NCBI GenBank assembly: GCA_038146865.1 | Contig: JAYQSL010000006.1 | Coordinates: 124,001-188,000, forward strand | Direction of reading: 5' to 3' | DNA length: 64,000 nt | From: GCA-2709075 sp038146865 | GTDB lineage: Bacteria; Pseudomonadota; Alphaproteobacteria; MPNO01; UBA2964 | In this document: one piece after another, positions 36,083-44,862 of the stretch | Layout of the letters: each line of letters opens with the position of its first letter | Numbering within the stretch: the stretch's first letter is position 1 | Position numbers and translations under genes: made by a program | The notes under the pieces: generated by a model | What the model saw: only the letters and a program-made list of their open reading frames with translations | Databases searched by the model: none | What the model was told of the DNA's origin: nothing

Positions 36083-36814
36083 TCAATGCCTTATAACTTC
36101 AGGATTTTTTCGGCGCCAAATAATAGGAACGAGAGCCAACACACCCAATCCGATTAATGGGAATAAAAAACGAGGGGCAAAAATAATATCAAGGTCAACA
36201 TTTGCATCGATCTTTATTATGGCACCTAAACCATCACCAACGAATGCGTATATCAGGGTCCCAGGCATGATGCCAATGAAAGTACCCATTAAATAGGTCG
36301 AGAATTTTACCCCTAAAAATGCGGGAGCCAAATTGACCAAGAAAAATGGAAAAATTGGAACCAATCTTAAGAAAAAGAGATAACTCAGAGCATTTGCCTT
36401 AAAACCCTCGCGCATTTTAAAGATTGCAGAACCTGCACGCGGAAGAAACCAATCTGAGAAGGCATGGCGAGCAGCAAGAAAAATAATATTTGCACCCAGA
36501 GTAGCACCAATAACCGCAAGCAGCGCACCCGCCATTGGGCCGAACAAAAAACCACCAAGAATAGTCATCATTGCTCCGCCAGGAAGAGAGAATGAGACAA
36601 GAGCGGTGTAGCTAATGACGTAAACAAGCGCTGAGAAGAAACGATTATTATTTACGTGTTCCAGTAACTGAAGATGGTGGGACTTTATGATCGGAAACGA
36701 AAGGTAAGACGATAAATCAAAAAGAAAATAAAGGCTCAAACCCAAGAACAGTGCGAGCAGAGGACCAAACCTGCTTATCGTCCTACCCATTTTGCTATCT
36801 GAAACGAATTTCAA
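36083..36814 (-). CDS. TVP38/TMEM64-family membrane protein (SNARE-associated/DedA-like)
   Basis: The 243-residue integral membrane protein has about six hydrophobic segments and the family pattern FSLPGGAMMTILGGFLFGPMAG followed by GATLGANIIFLAARH. Members of this superfamily include lipid scramblases, and the bacterial ones are linked to membrane homeostasis. It is the upstream gene of a two-gene unit with the flavin disulfide reductase. Confidence 0.9.
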   Translation of the reverse strand: MKFVSDSKMGRTISRFGPLLALFLGLSLYFLFDLSSYLSFPIIKSHHLQLLEHVNNNRFFSALVYVISYTALVSFSLPGGAMMTILGGFLFGPMAGALLAVIGATLGANIIFLAARHAFSDWFLPRAGSAIFKMREGFKANALSYLFFLRLVPIFPFFLVNLAPAFLGVKFSTYLMGTFIGIMPGTLIYAFVGDGLGAIIKIDANVDLDIIFAPRFLFPLIGLGVLALVPIIWRRKNPEVIRH

Positions 36815-36931
36815 ATCAATCCCATTTTTTGCATGTCTGCAGGTGAGCCCTCTTTGGGTTAAACTTTAACACCTAATATGTCTTTTCCGAATAACCAAAA
36901 AACTTACTTCCGTTTATCAACTCGATCCATC

Positions 36932-36965
36932 TCAATATACAGTGAAATATATCGTGTTATATTGA
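36932..36965. repeat. 8-bp inverted repeat overlapping the rpmH -35 box
   Basis: TCAATATA (36932-36939) and TATATTGA (36958-36965) are exact complements separated by 18 bases. The right arm covers four of the six bases of the predicted -35 element, so a bound protein could block RNA polymerase. The arms are AT-rich and short, so chance is not excluded. Confidence 0.35.
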
Positions 36966-36990
36966 CTTACATGAGATGTGTCCTTATACC
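36962..36990 (+). promoter_or_regulatory. Predicted sigma-70-type promoter of rpmH operon
   Basis: TTGACT (36962-36967) and TATACC (36985-36990) are separated by 17 bases. The transcript would start near 36997, about 30 bases before the rpmH TTG at 37027, leaving room for the GGAGA ribosome binding site at 37015-37019. Confidence 0.6.
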
Positions 36991-37026
36991 GCTCGTGCTT
37001 ACAACTTCGCTATTCGGAGATTTATC

Positions 37027-37161
37027 TTGAAACGCACATATCAACCAAGCGTGTTGGTACGCAAAAGACGCCATGGATTTCGCGCGAGGAAGGCCACCGT
37101 TGGCGGACGGCGTGTTCTCGCAAATCGTCGCGCCCGGGGCCGTAAACGCCTCTCCGCGTAG
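37027..37161 (+). CDS. rpmH: 50S ribosomal protein L34
   Basis: The 44-residue protein is full-length L34, with the invariant KRTYQPS start, RKRRHGFRARK and a basic C terminus RGRKRLSA. The start codon is a TTG at 37027, set by the family's N terminus and a GGAGA ribosome binding site eight bases upstream; the frame is open further back but the extra residues are not L34. First gene of rpmH-rnpA-yidD-yidC, with 2 bases to rnpA. Confidence 0.97.
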   Translation: MKRTYQPSVLVRKRRHGFRARKATVGGRRVLANRRARGRKRLSA

Positions 37162-37163
37162 TT

Positions 37164-37553
37164 ATGGGTCTCACGCTGCAGCATTTGAGGCAGCGACGTG
37201 AATTTGTCAATGTCGCAAAAAAGGGCCGCAAATACGCCGCCCCGGGGCTGGTGCTTCAGGCATTGAACCGGCTAAACGATCAACGCAGAAATGATGGGAT
37301 AGCCACAGGCTCCGGAGTAAGGATAGGCTTTACCGTAACCCGTAAGGTGGGCAACGCCGTTGTGCGGAATAGAGTAAGACGCCGCCTTCGCGCTGCGGCT
37401 TCACAGATCGCCCCGAAACATGTTAAGGGGAACTTTGACCTTGTTTTGATAGGACGGGCCGGAACCAAGAAACGAAATTTCGAAGAACTCAAGCAAGATT
37501 TATTAAAGGCCCTCAACCACGTTGGGGCCTATGAGGCTGATGAGACTGGATAA
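37164..37553 (+). CDS. rnpA: Ribonuclease P protein component
   Basis: The 129-residue basic protein helps RNase P RNA to process tRNA 5' ends. It has the family signature with RNRVRRRLR (in KVGNAVVRNRVRRRLR) and the KKGRKYAAPGLVLQ segment. ATG 37164 stands two bases after the rpmH stop. The stop codon shares a base with the yidD start (TAATG), indicating coupled translation. Confidence 0.96.
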   Translation: MGLTLQHLRQRREFVNVAKKGRKYAAPGLVLQALNRLNDQRRNDGIATGSGVRIGFTVTRKVGNAVVRNRVRRRLRAAASQIAPKHVKGNFDLVLIGRAGTKKRNFEELKQDLLKALNHVGAYEADETG

Positions 37554-37819
37554 TGACCCGCAAAATTCTAATTTTTCCGCTCGTAATTCCGATAATCTTT
37601 GTAATCAGATTATATCAGTGGGTCGTATCCCCATTTCTTCCTGTGAGCTGCAGATTTTTGCCGAGCTGTTCATGCTATGCCCTTGAGGCTTTTTCCAAAC
37701 ATGGTCCTATCAGAGGGCTGTTTCTTTCTATAAAACGCCTCTGTAAATGCCACCCTTGGGGAGCGATGGGACATGATCCAGTTCCCGACCACCTGTCAAA
37801 AAGCCGAAGCTCTAATTAA
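37553..37819 (+). CDS. yidD: Membrane protein insertion efficiency factor YidD
   Basis: The 88-residue protein has the YidD core LYQWVVSPFLPVSCRFLPSCS followed by YALEAFSKHG and the conserved CKCHPWG. An N-terminal amphipathic or hydrophobic segment would associate it with the inner membrane, where it helps YidC. It overlaps rnpA by one base and ends 15 bases before yidC. Confidence 0.96.
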   Translation: MTRKILIFPLVIPIIFVIRLYQWVVSPFLPVSCRFLPSCSCYALEAFSKHGPIRGLFLSIKRLCKCHPWGAMGHDPVPDHLSKSRSSN

Positions 37820-37834
37820 TAAGTCGATAAACAA

Positions 37835-39655
37835 ATGGAACAACGCAACCTAATAATTGCTGCAGTGCTCTCAATTGGCATTCTTCTCGTTTGGCAATTT
37901 CTATATGAAATGCCGCGTATGGAGCGCCAACGCGCAGAACAGGCTCGTCAAGCCACCTTAGAAAAAGAAAAGCAAGCAAATGCTGCAGGGCAGGGCGTAT
38001 CAGTTAAAACACCCTCCTCTCAAAGTCAGGAGAGTATTCCGACGCCCGGTGCCAGCATCGCCCCAATTCCCCAGGATGGAGGCATCCCTGTACCGGGTGT
38101 CGGGGGATCAGCAAAAGGAGCGCCTTCAGTTACAGCACTCAGGAATGCTGCAATGTCATCTAGCAAAAGGCTTCGGATAGAAGCCCCGAGACTAAGAGGA
38201 TCAATCGCTCTGAAAGGAGGCCGGCTAGATGACTTAACACTTATTGGCTATCGAGAGACAGTGAAACCCGAAAGCCCAGAAATCACACTGCTTTCACCAG
38301 TTGGAGCCCCTAAACCATACTATGCACAGTTAGGTTGGACCGCTTTGGATCGAACTATACCCCTGCCTGGAGACACCAGCGTCTGGCAAACAAATCGCCA
38401 AACCTTGTCACCCGAAAATCCTGTGACTTTAACTTGGGACAACGGCAAGGGATTATTGTTCAAGCGGCAAATAAGCGTTGATAAAGATTATCTCTTTAAT
38501 ATCACTCAAACTGTAGTCAATCGCACTAACAAGCCAATTACACTTTACCCCTACGGCCTGGTCTCACGAACAGATACCCCAGAAACGCTCGGATTTTTTA
38601 TTCTTCATGAAGGCCTGATTGGCGTCTTCAACGGTCAGCTCGAGGAGCTTGACTATGATGATCTAGAAGAAACAAAAACCCAAACCCGTGACTCTACTGG
38701 TGGTTGGCTTGGCATTACCGATAAGTATTGGCTCATGGCGCTGATCCCCAATCAAAATGAAAAGTTTACTGGCGCATTTCGGCACAACCTGACCGGAAAC
38801 AGGCATAAATACCAGGCCGACTTTGTCGGCCAAGGTAAAATAATTCCGGCAAATGGTTCAGCAAGCATTTCAAACAAACTTTTTGCCGGGGCCAAAGAAG
38901 TCCGACTCCTGGACGGTTACGGAGAGAAAAACGGAATCGTTAGATTTGATCTTGCCGTTGACTTTGGATGGTTTTATTTCCTTACCAAGCCAATTTTTTA
39001 TGTTTTAGACTATTTTTATCGTCTTCTAGGAAACTTCGGCCTAGGAATCCTGCTGCTAACCGTCTTAATAAAACTAGCATTTTTCCCGCTCGCCAATAAA
39101 TCCTATCGGGCAATGAGCAGAATGAAGCAGCTTCAACCTAAGATGATGAAGCTCAGAGAACGTTACCCAAATGATAAACAGAAGATGAATGAGGCGATGA
39201 TGCGGCTCTACCGGGATGAAAAAGTGAATCCCGCCGCCGGCTGTCTTCCCATAATGGTCCAAATCCCAGTCTTCTTTGCGCTCTACAAAGTGCTTTTTGT
39301 TACAATTGAGATGCGGCACGCTCCTTTTTTCGGTTGGATCCAAGATTTATCAGCAGCAGATCCAACGTCAATTTTCAACTTATTTGGCTTAATCCCATGG
39401 ACGCCCCCCGATATTCTGTTGATCGGGATCTGGCCTATCATAATGGGAGCGACTATGTGGCTTCAGCAGAAACTCAATCCGGCACCTGCCGACCCAATAC
39501 AACAAAAAATATTCATGTTTCTGCCCATAATATTTACGGTTATGCTGGCGAGCTTTCCAGCCGGGTTGGTGATTTATTGGGCCTGGAACAACATTTTATC
39601 TATAGCTCAACAATGGGTGATCATGCGTCGAATGGGTGTAAAGATCGGCGGCTGA
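37835..39655 (+). CDS. yidC: Membrane protein insertase YidC
   Basis: The 606-residue protein has an N-terminal membrane anchor (residues 5-25), a Gln/Pro/Ser-rich linker, a large periplasmic domain with FVGQGKIIPANG, and the C-terminal five-helix insertase core containing KSYRAMSRMKQLQPKM, AGCLPIMVQIPVFFALYKV and FPAGLVIYW. It inserts inner-membrane proteins alone or with SecYEG. The length is that of alphaproteobacterial YidC. Confidence 0.98.
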   Translation: MEQRNLIIAAVLSIGILLVWQFLYEMPRMERQRAEQARQATLEKEKQANAAGQGVSVKTPSSQSQESIPTPGASIAPIPQDGGIPVPGVGGSAKGAPSVTALRNAAMSSSKRLRIEAPRLRGSIALKGGRLDDLTLIGYRETVKPESPEITLLSPVGAPKPYYAQLGWTALDRTIPLPGDTSVWQTNRQTLSPENPVTLTWDNGKGLLFKRQISVDKDYLFNITQTVVNRTNKPITLYPYGLVSRTDTPETLGFFILHEGLIGVFNGQLEELDYDDLEETKTQTRDSTGGWLGITDKYWLMALIPNQNEKFTGAFRHNLTGNRHKYQADFVGQGKIIPANGSASISNKLFAGAKEVRLLDGYGEKNGIVRFDLAVDFGWFYFLTKPIFYVLDYFYRLLGNFGLGILLLTVLIKLAFFPLANKSYRAMSRMKQLQPKMMKLRERYPNDKQKMNEAMMRLYRDEKVNPAAGCLPIMVQIPVFFALYKVLFVTIEMRHAPFFGWIQDLSAADPTSIFNLFGLIPWTPPDILLIGIWPIIMGATMWLQQKLNPAPADPIQQKIFMFLPIIFTVMLASFPAGLVIYWAWNNILSIAQQWVIMRRMGVKIGG

Positions 39656-39671
39656 TCCAAGAGATCAAACA

Positions 39672-40319
39672 ATGCCTGATATAGCCCCTAAAGATCGTGA
39701 CCTGATTGAGGCAGGCAGGTTATTATTTGAACGAGAATGCTTTTTTGTCGCAGGTGCAACAAATGAGGCCGCTCTTCCCTCTATTCAATTACCAGAGGTA
39801 GCCTTTGCGGGGAGATCCAATGTTGGGAAATCTAGTCTGATTAACTGTCTAACTCGCCAGACTAGCCTAGCCCGCACCTCTCAGACACCGGGGCGGACCC
39901 AACAGATAAATTTTTTCGAGATAAAAAGTCGATTAATGCTAGTCGATCTTCCAGGCTATGGTTACGCGCGCGCTTCAAAAAATAAAGTTAAAGACTGGAC
40001 ATCACTTATTCACACCTACCTTAAGGGGCGGCCTAACCTCAGACGCGTTTGCATGCTGATAGACTCTCGCCATGGACTAAAACCAAACGATAGAGCATTG
40101 ATGTCAGAGCTAGATGATGCCGCCGTTGTATACCAATTCATACTGACTAAGATCGATAAAAGTAGCAAAACCAAAAGGAATCTTATTTTAGAGGAAATGA
40201 AAGATGGTTTTCCGAACCATCCGGCGGCTCACACTGAAATATATCAAACAAGCGCCCAAGAGGGATCTGGGATTGAGGATTTAAGAGCGTCTCTCTGGTC
40301 GCTGGCTGAGGCCATATAA
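39672..40319 (+). CDS. engB: Ribosome biogenesis GTP-binding protein YihA/EngB
   Basis: The 215-residue TRAFAC GTPase has the P-loop GRSNVGKSS near residues 53-61, the G2/G3 region TPGRTQQINFF and DLPGYG, and the G4 TKID. It is needed for assembly of the large ribosomal subunit. It follows yidC by 16 bases and precedes argB by 18, the standard alphaproteobacterial order. Confidence 0.97.
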   Translation: MPDIAPKDRDLIEAGRLLFERECFFVAGATNEAALPSIQLPEVAFAGRSNVGKSSLINCLTRQTSLARTSQTPGRTQQINFFEIKSRLMLVDLPGYGYARASKNKVKDWTSLIHTYLKGRPNLRRVCMLIDSRHGLKPNDRALMSELDDAAVVYQFILTKIDKSSKTKRNLILEEMKDGFPNHPAAHTEIYQTSAQEGSGIEDLRASLWSLAEAI

Positions 40320-40337
40320 TTCGGTTAAATTAGGTCC

Positions 40338-41288
40338 ATGAAAGAAAATTTATCAGACAAAAAGAAGCCATCGAGAAAAGCTGCGCCTGGCCATTGGTTG
40401 ACCAAGGCAGAAACACTGTCGGAAGCGCTTCCATATTTGCGCGAGTATGCCGGTAAAACCTTTGTTATCAAATACGGTGGCCACGCAATGGGCGATGAGG
40501 AACTCGCGAGGTTATTCGCGACAGACGTGGTTTTGATGAAGCATGTCGGCATCAACCCGGTGATTGTGCATGGGGGCGGCCCACAAATTGGAGAAATGCT
40601 CGAGAGGCTCAAAATTAAAAGCTCTTTTGTGGATGGGCTTAGAGTCACCGATAGAGAAACGGTAGAGATAGTCGAAATGGTTCTAGCGGGCAGTATCAAC
40701 AAACAAATTGTATCTGCGATTAATAAAGCTGGAGGCACAGCGATTGGTTTATCTGGAAAAGATGGACACCTAATAGAAGCAAAGAAATTGAGAAGAAAAA
40801 TTCGGGACCCAGAGTCAAATATTGAAAAAGTTATTGACCTTGGGCTCGTGGGTGAGCCAACCCAGGTGAATGCTAGTGTTCTTAATTCCCTGACTGACTC
40901 TAACTTAATACCGGTTATAGCGCCAATCGGCACAGGAAAGAATGGAGCTACTTTTAATATTAATGCAGACACAGCCGCAGGAGCGGTTGCTGCGGCTCTG
41001 AATGCCGAAAGACTACTAATGTTAACAGATGTCGCGGGGGTTTTAGATAAAAATGGGCACCTGATACCCGAGATGAACAAGCCTCAGGCTTCCGCTAGAA
41101 AAAGAGATGGCACCATCCAGGGTGGCATGATTCCTAAAATCGACACATGCCTTGCTGCTGTTTCAAAAGGAGTTGAGGCAGCAGTTATTCTAGATGGTCG
41201 TGTCCCTCACGCCCTAATTTTAGAGACCTTTACCGAACACGGTGTGGGCACCCTAATACGGGGATCCTCAACGAAAAAAGTTAAGTAA
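40338..41288 (+). CDS. argB: Acetylglutamate kinase
   Basis: The 316-residue amino-acid kinase phosphorylates N-acetylglutamate, the second step of arginine synthesis. Conserved parts include IKYGGHAMG, VHGGGPQIGEMLE, GLSGKDG, the NINADTAAGAVA stretch and GGMIPKIDTC. The N-terminal helix (about 25 residues) is that of the arginine-sensitive hexameric class, so feedback inhibition by arginine is likely. The other arg genes argD and argF are 27 kb away. Confidence 0.96.
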   Translation: MKENLSDKKKPSRKAAPGHWLTKAETLSEALPYLREYAGKTFVIKYGGHAMGDEELARLFATDVVLMKHVGINPVIVHGGGPQIGEMLERLKIKSSFVDGLRVTDRETVEIVEMVLAGSINKQIVSAINKAGGTAIGLSGKDGHLIEAKKLRRKIRDPESNIEKVIDLGLVGEPTQVNASVLNSLTDSNLIPVIAPIGTGKNGATFNINADTAAGAVAAALNAERLLMLTDVAGVLDKNGHLIPEMNKPQASARKRDGTIQGGMIPKIDTCLAAVSKGVEAAVILDGRVPHALILETFTEHGVGTLIRGSSTKKVK

Positions 41289-41295
41289 TTTACTG

Positions 41296-41997
41296 ATGGC
41301 CAACCCCAGTTCCGGTAAACTCACAACAAAGTTTAAAGGTGTTGTTTTTGACCTTGATGGAACACTTATCAATACACTTCCTGATATTCTCGCTGCTCTG
41401 AACCAAGTAATGGTAGGAGAGGGTTTACGCGAAATACATGAGGACGAAGGTAAAACATTTATCGGAGGTGGGGCTTATAACCTTATCGAACAAGCATTTT
41501 TAGCGATTGGAATAAATCCAGAGGATCCAAGGGTGGAGACCGCTTTTCAACAATTTCTTATTAGGTACGAAAAGGATCCGACTAGCCGATCACAAATTTA
41601 TCCGGGCGTAAAAGATTGTCTAGGGACCCTCCAACTAAGCGGAATAAAAATGGGCGTCTGCACTAACAAACCAATCGGTCTCACACGAAAGATAATATCC
41701 GAAATGGCAATAGATCATTATTTTGGAGACGCAATTCTCGGCGGAGACTCTTTGGATGTCCGGAAACCTAATCCTCAACATGTTGTTAGGGTCATTGAAC
41801 TGATGGGGACCAGAACAAATGACGTGATCATGGTGGGAGATAGCGAAACAGATGTTAAGGCGGCCCGGGGTGCAGGCGTCCCAATTGTTGTTGTCGATTA
41901 TGGTTACACGTCGATCCCACACGACCTATTAGGCGCGGACGCGATAATTTCTTCATTTTTTGAATTACCTGATGCAATACGCAACTTAGAGGCCTAG
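41296..41997 (+). CDS. gph: HAD-family phosphatase, phosphoglycolate phosphatase-like
   Basis: The 233-residue protein has HAD motif I DLDGTLINT, motif II as CTNKP, and motif III/IV around KPNPQHV and VGDSETDVKAA. This combination matches Gph, which removes phosphoglycolate arising from DNA repair or oxygenation. It begins seven bases after argB and is followed by a second HAD gene. Substrate assignment by sequence alone is only probable. Confidence 0.88.
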   Translation: MANPSSGKLTTKFKGVVFDLDGTLINTLPDILAALNQVMVGEGLREIHEDEGKTFIGGGAYNLIEQAFLAIGINPEDPRVETAFQQFLIRYEKDPTSRSQIYPGVKDCLGTLQLSGIKMGVCTNKPIGLTRKIISEMAIDHYFGDAILGGDSLDVRKPNPQHVVRVIELMGTRTNDVIMVGDSETDVKAARGAGVPIVVVDYGYTSIPHDLLGADAIISSFFELPDAIRNLEA

Positions 41998-42055
41998 TAA
42001 CAAAAACCAAATATTTTACTAATAATTCTAACGATAAAATTTCTGGAAATTTAAT

Positions 42056-42760
42056 GTGAGCGAAAATCCACCGCAGCAAGGAGCAACAACTCCTTCAAAA
42101 GTTAATATGTTAGATCAAATCAACTGTTGGATATTTGACTTAGACAACACGCTTTACCCTGTTACGAAGGATTTGCTCTCTGATATTGATGCTCAAATGT
42201 CTCGCTTTGTATCCAACTTTCTGAATATCGACTTACATGAGTCGCGAAAGGTTCAAAAGAAATATTTCCGTGAATACGGCCTCACTCTGAGGGGTCTAAT
42301 GATCCACCATAAATTAGATCCTGCTGAATTTTTTAAAGAAATGGCACCCACAAATTTGGAAAAAATTCAGCCCAACCCAGATTTAGGTGCAATAATAAAT
42401 ACGCTTCCTGGGCGCAAATTAATCTATACAAACTCCGCTTGTGAGCACGCTGAACTCGTCCTGGAACGCCTAGGGATCCGATCAGTGTTCGAGGGTGTAT
42501 TTGATATTACCGCTGCAGATTATGTCCCAAAGCCAGCAGAAGAACCCTATCAAAAGTTGTGTGAGCAATTTTTTATCGAGCCGCAGAGAGCGCTGATGGT
42601 TGACGATATTGCTCGAAACCTTAGACCTGCATCAGCACTCGGCATGACTACTGTTTGGATGCAAACCAATGCAGAGTGGGCTCAAACGTTCGACGCAGAA
42701 GATTTTATTGATATCACAATAAATGATATCGGAACGTGGCTTAGCAACATACAGAGTTGA
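42056..42760 (+). CDS. HAD-family pyrimidine 5'-nucleotidase
   Basis: The 234-residue protein has the HAD motif FDLDNTLYP, the helical cap starting MSRFVSNFLNIDLHESRKVQ, and motif III/IV segments KPAEEPYQKLC and MVDDIARNL. The YP after DNTL and the small cap are those of the pyrimidine 5'-nucleotidase (Sdt1-like) group common in alphaproteobacteria. The GTG at 42056 fits the frame; an ATG two bases earlier is out of frame. Confidence 0.88.
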   Translation: MSENPPQQGATTPSKVNMLDQINCWIFDLDNTLYPVTKDLLSDIDAQMSRFVSNFLNIDLHESRKVQKKYFREYGLTLRGLMIHHKLDPAEFFKEMAPTNLEKIQPNPDLGAIINTLPGRKLIYTNSACEHAELVLERLGIRSVFEGVFDITAADYVPKPAEEPYQKLCEQFFIEPQRALMVDDIARNLRPASALGMTTVWMQTNAEWAQTFDAEDFIDITINDIGTWLSNIQS

Positions 42761-42791
42761 CACATACAGTCTGGAATTTATTGTCCCTTCG

Positions 42792-42829
42792 AGCAAAATC
42801 GTGTGAATTTTGCTTTCATCAAAAGCAAA
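42792..42829 (+). promoter_or_regulatory. Competing hairpins in the dapD leader
   Basis: AGCAAAAT (42792-42799) can pair with ATTTTGCT (42807-42814). TTTGCTTT (42809-42816) can pair with AAAGCAAA (42822-42829). The middle segment is shared, so only one hairpin can form. The second ends nine bases before ATG 42839 and would hide the purine-rich stretch that may act as ribosome binding site. No known lysine riboswitch (L box) is recognisable. Regulation of dapD is inference only. Confidence 0.35.
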
Positions 42830-42838
42830 GAGAAAATA

Positions 42839-43699
42839 ATGACTATCTCCGAATTAGAAAAACAACTCGATGAAGCCTGGGAAACGCGAGATAATGTAAG
42901 TCCAGAAACCAAAGGGCCCGTGCGAGACGCTGTAGAGCAAGCATTAGACGGTTTGGACTCGGGTGTTTTCCGTGTTGCCGAAAAAGATAGTGGCGGACAT
43001 TGGGGTGTAAATCAGTGGCTAAAAAAAGCCGTATTACTCTCTTTCAGGCTTTATGAAAATGCGCCTATGCCCGGAGGGCCGACCGATCCCAATCGGGGAC
43101 CAACTCCCTGGTATGACAAGGTAGCGCCTAAATTTTCGGGTTGGGATAACCAAAAATTCCAAGAAGCAGGTTTTAGGGCTGTTCCCAATTGCACCGTGAG
43201 GAGAGGCTCTTTCATTGCACCTGGAGTTGTATTGATGCCCAGTTTTGTAAACATAGGCGCCTACGTAGACAGTGGCACGATGGTCGATACATGGGCAACA
43301 ATTGGCTCCTGTGCCCAGATAGGAAAAAACTGCCACATATCAGGCGGAGTTGGGATCGGGGGCGTTCTGGAACCACTGCAAGCGGACCCCGTAATTATTG
43401 GTGATAATTGCTTCGTGGGAGCGCGTTCCGAGGTGGCCGAAGGGGTTATTTTGGAAGATGGAGTTGTTCTTTCGATGGGGGTGTTCCTTGGAGCCTCTAC
43501 TAAAATAATTGACCGGCAAACTGGGGAAATTTTTACCGGCCGCGTTCCATCAAATGCCGTCGTGGTCCCTGGAACTCTCCCTGGCAGACCACTAGCAGAT
43601 GGATCCGCAGGCCCGTCCCTTTATTGCGCAGTTATTGTAAAAAGGGTCGACGATAGAACCAGGGCACGGACTTCAATAAATGATTTGTTGCGCGATTGA
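42839..43699 (+). CDS. dapD: 2,3,4,5-tetrahydropyridine-2,6-dicarboxylate N-succinyltransferase
   Basis: The 286-residue enzyme succinylates tetrahydrodipicolinate in the succinylase branch of lysine and DAP synthesis. The left-handed beta-helix is recognisable from its hexapeptide turns (VLMPSFVNIGAYVDSGTMVD, and GGVGIGGVLEP). ATG 42839 gives the usual N terminus; a GTG at 42803 in frame would add 12 residues with several lysines. The stop overlaps the dapE start, so dapD and dapE are coupled. Confidence 0.95.
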   Translation: MTISELEKQLDEAWETRDNVSPETKGPVRDAVEQALDGLDSGVFRVAEKDSGGHWGVNQWLKKAVLLSFRLYENAPMPGGPTDPNRGPTPWYDKVAPKFSGWDNQKFQEAGFRAVPNCTVRRGSFIAPGVVLMPSFVNIGAYVDSGTMVDTWATIGSCAQIGKNCHISGGVGIGGVLEPLQADPVIIGDNCFVGARSEVAEGVILEDGVVLSMGVFLGASTKIIDRQTGEIFTGRVPSNAVVVPGTLPGRPLADGSAGPSLYCAVIVKRVDDRTRARTSINDLLRD

Positions 43700-44856
43700 T
43701 TAAAATTGTTGACCCCTTAGATCTTGCCCAAAGACTGATCCGCTGCCCGAGCGTTACCCCAGAGGACGGAGGTGCTTTAGATACCCTTCAAAAGGCTCTC
43801 ATTGAGCTTGGTTTTGAATGCAAGCGACTAGTATTTGATGATGACGATAGTCCTCCAGTAGATAACCTATACGCGCGCCTTGGTAATAAAGGCCCAAATT
43901 TTTGTTTTGCGGGCCACACGGACGTTGTCCCTGTGGGTGATATGAACGGCTGGACCGTGGACCCGTTCGGAGCAGAGATTGTAGGAGATACGCTCTTCGG
44001 CCGGGGTGCGACCGATATGAAATCAGCAATAGCTAGTTTTATCGCTGGAACCTCTGAGTTTTTGCAGAAAAACGGCGACGACTTTGGAGGATCCATATCT
44101 CTTTTAATAACAGGGGATGAAGAGGGGCCATCGATTAACGGGACAAAAAAGGTTCTTGCTTGGATGGAGGATGTTGGCGAAGAATTAGATGCCTGCCTCG
44201 TGGGCGAACCAACCAACCCTAAAGAACTTGGAGACATGATAAAAATAGGTCGTCGTGGATCTTTATCAGGAAGCATAAAGGTGTATGGAGTCCAAGGGCA
44301 CACTGCTTACCCCCATTTAGCAAAAAATCCTTTGCCCACGCTCGCGAAACTAGCGACGCTGCTATCAGAGACTCCTCTGGACAGAGGGAACGAACATTTT
44401 CAACCCTCGAACTTACAAATCACATCAATAGATGTTGGGAATACCGCCACAAATGTTATTCCCGCCAGTGGTCAACTGCGTTTTAACGTTAGATTTAACG
44501 ACCAACATACGGGCGAGTCGCTCATGAAATGGGTTGAAAAAAAATGTGAGTCTGTGGAGGCTGATTTTGATATCGAATTCCGATTAACCGGTGAAGCCTT
44601 TTTAACACCTCCCGGAAAACTAAGCGATATTTTATCGAATGCGGTGCAGGGCGTGACAGGAAAGCAACCCGAGTTGAGCACGACGGGAGGGACGTCAGAT
44701 GCCCGATTTATAAAAGACTTTTGCCCCGTAGCCGAATTCGGGCTCATAAGCCAGACCATGCACAAAGTAGATGAGAGGGTGGCAATAAAAGATATTCGCC
44801 ACCTTACTAAAATTTACGAAGCTGTGCTTGACCAATATTTTAAATCTATCGATTAA
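43696..44856 (+). CDS. dapE: Succinyl-diaminopimelate desuccinylase
   Basis: The 386-residue M20 metallohydrolase releases succinate to give LL-DAP. The two-zinc site motifs are present: FAGHTDVVP, RGATDMK and GDEEGPS, plus the TGGTSDARF region near the C terminus. The start is a TTG at 43696 that overlaps the dapD stop (TTGA). Confidence 0.95.
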   Translation: MIKIVDPLDLAQRLIRCPSVTPEDGGALDTLQKALIELGFECKRLVFDDDDSPPVDNLYARLGNKGPNFCFAGHTDVVPVGDMNGWTVDPFGAEIVGDTLFGRGATDMKSAIASFIAGTSEFLQKNGDDFGGSISLLITGDEEGPSINGTKKVLAWMEDVGEELDACLVGEPTNPKELGDMIKIGRRGSLSGSIKVYGVQGHTAYPHLAKNPLPTLAKLATLLSETPLDRGNEHFQPSNLQITSIDVGNTATNVIPASGQLRFNVRFNDQHTGESLMKWVEKKCESVEADFDIEFRLTGEAFLTPPGKLSDILSNAVQGVTGKQPELSTTGGTSDARFIKDFCPVAEFGLISQTMHKVDERVAIKDIRHLTKIYEAVLDQYFKSID

Positions 44857-44862
44857 AACTAA

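Noticed and set aside
36815..37026. Chromosome replication origin next to rpmH
   Set aside because: No DnaA-box cluster (TTATCCACA-like) was found and dnaA is absent; in alphaproteobacteria this locus is usually not the origin.
40325..41080. A 251-codon open frame antisense to argB
   Set aside because: It mirrors the argB coding pattern, has no family resemblance and no ribosome binding site; argB itself is certain.
42792..42829. A lysine (L box) riboswitch upstream of dapD
   Set aside because: The leader is far too short and lacks the conserved five-way junction sequences of the L box.
43788..44303. A 171-codon open frame antisense to dapE
   Set aside because: It is a shadow of the conserved dapE frame and has no recognisable domain.
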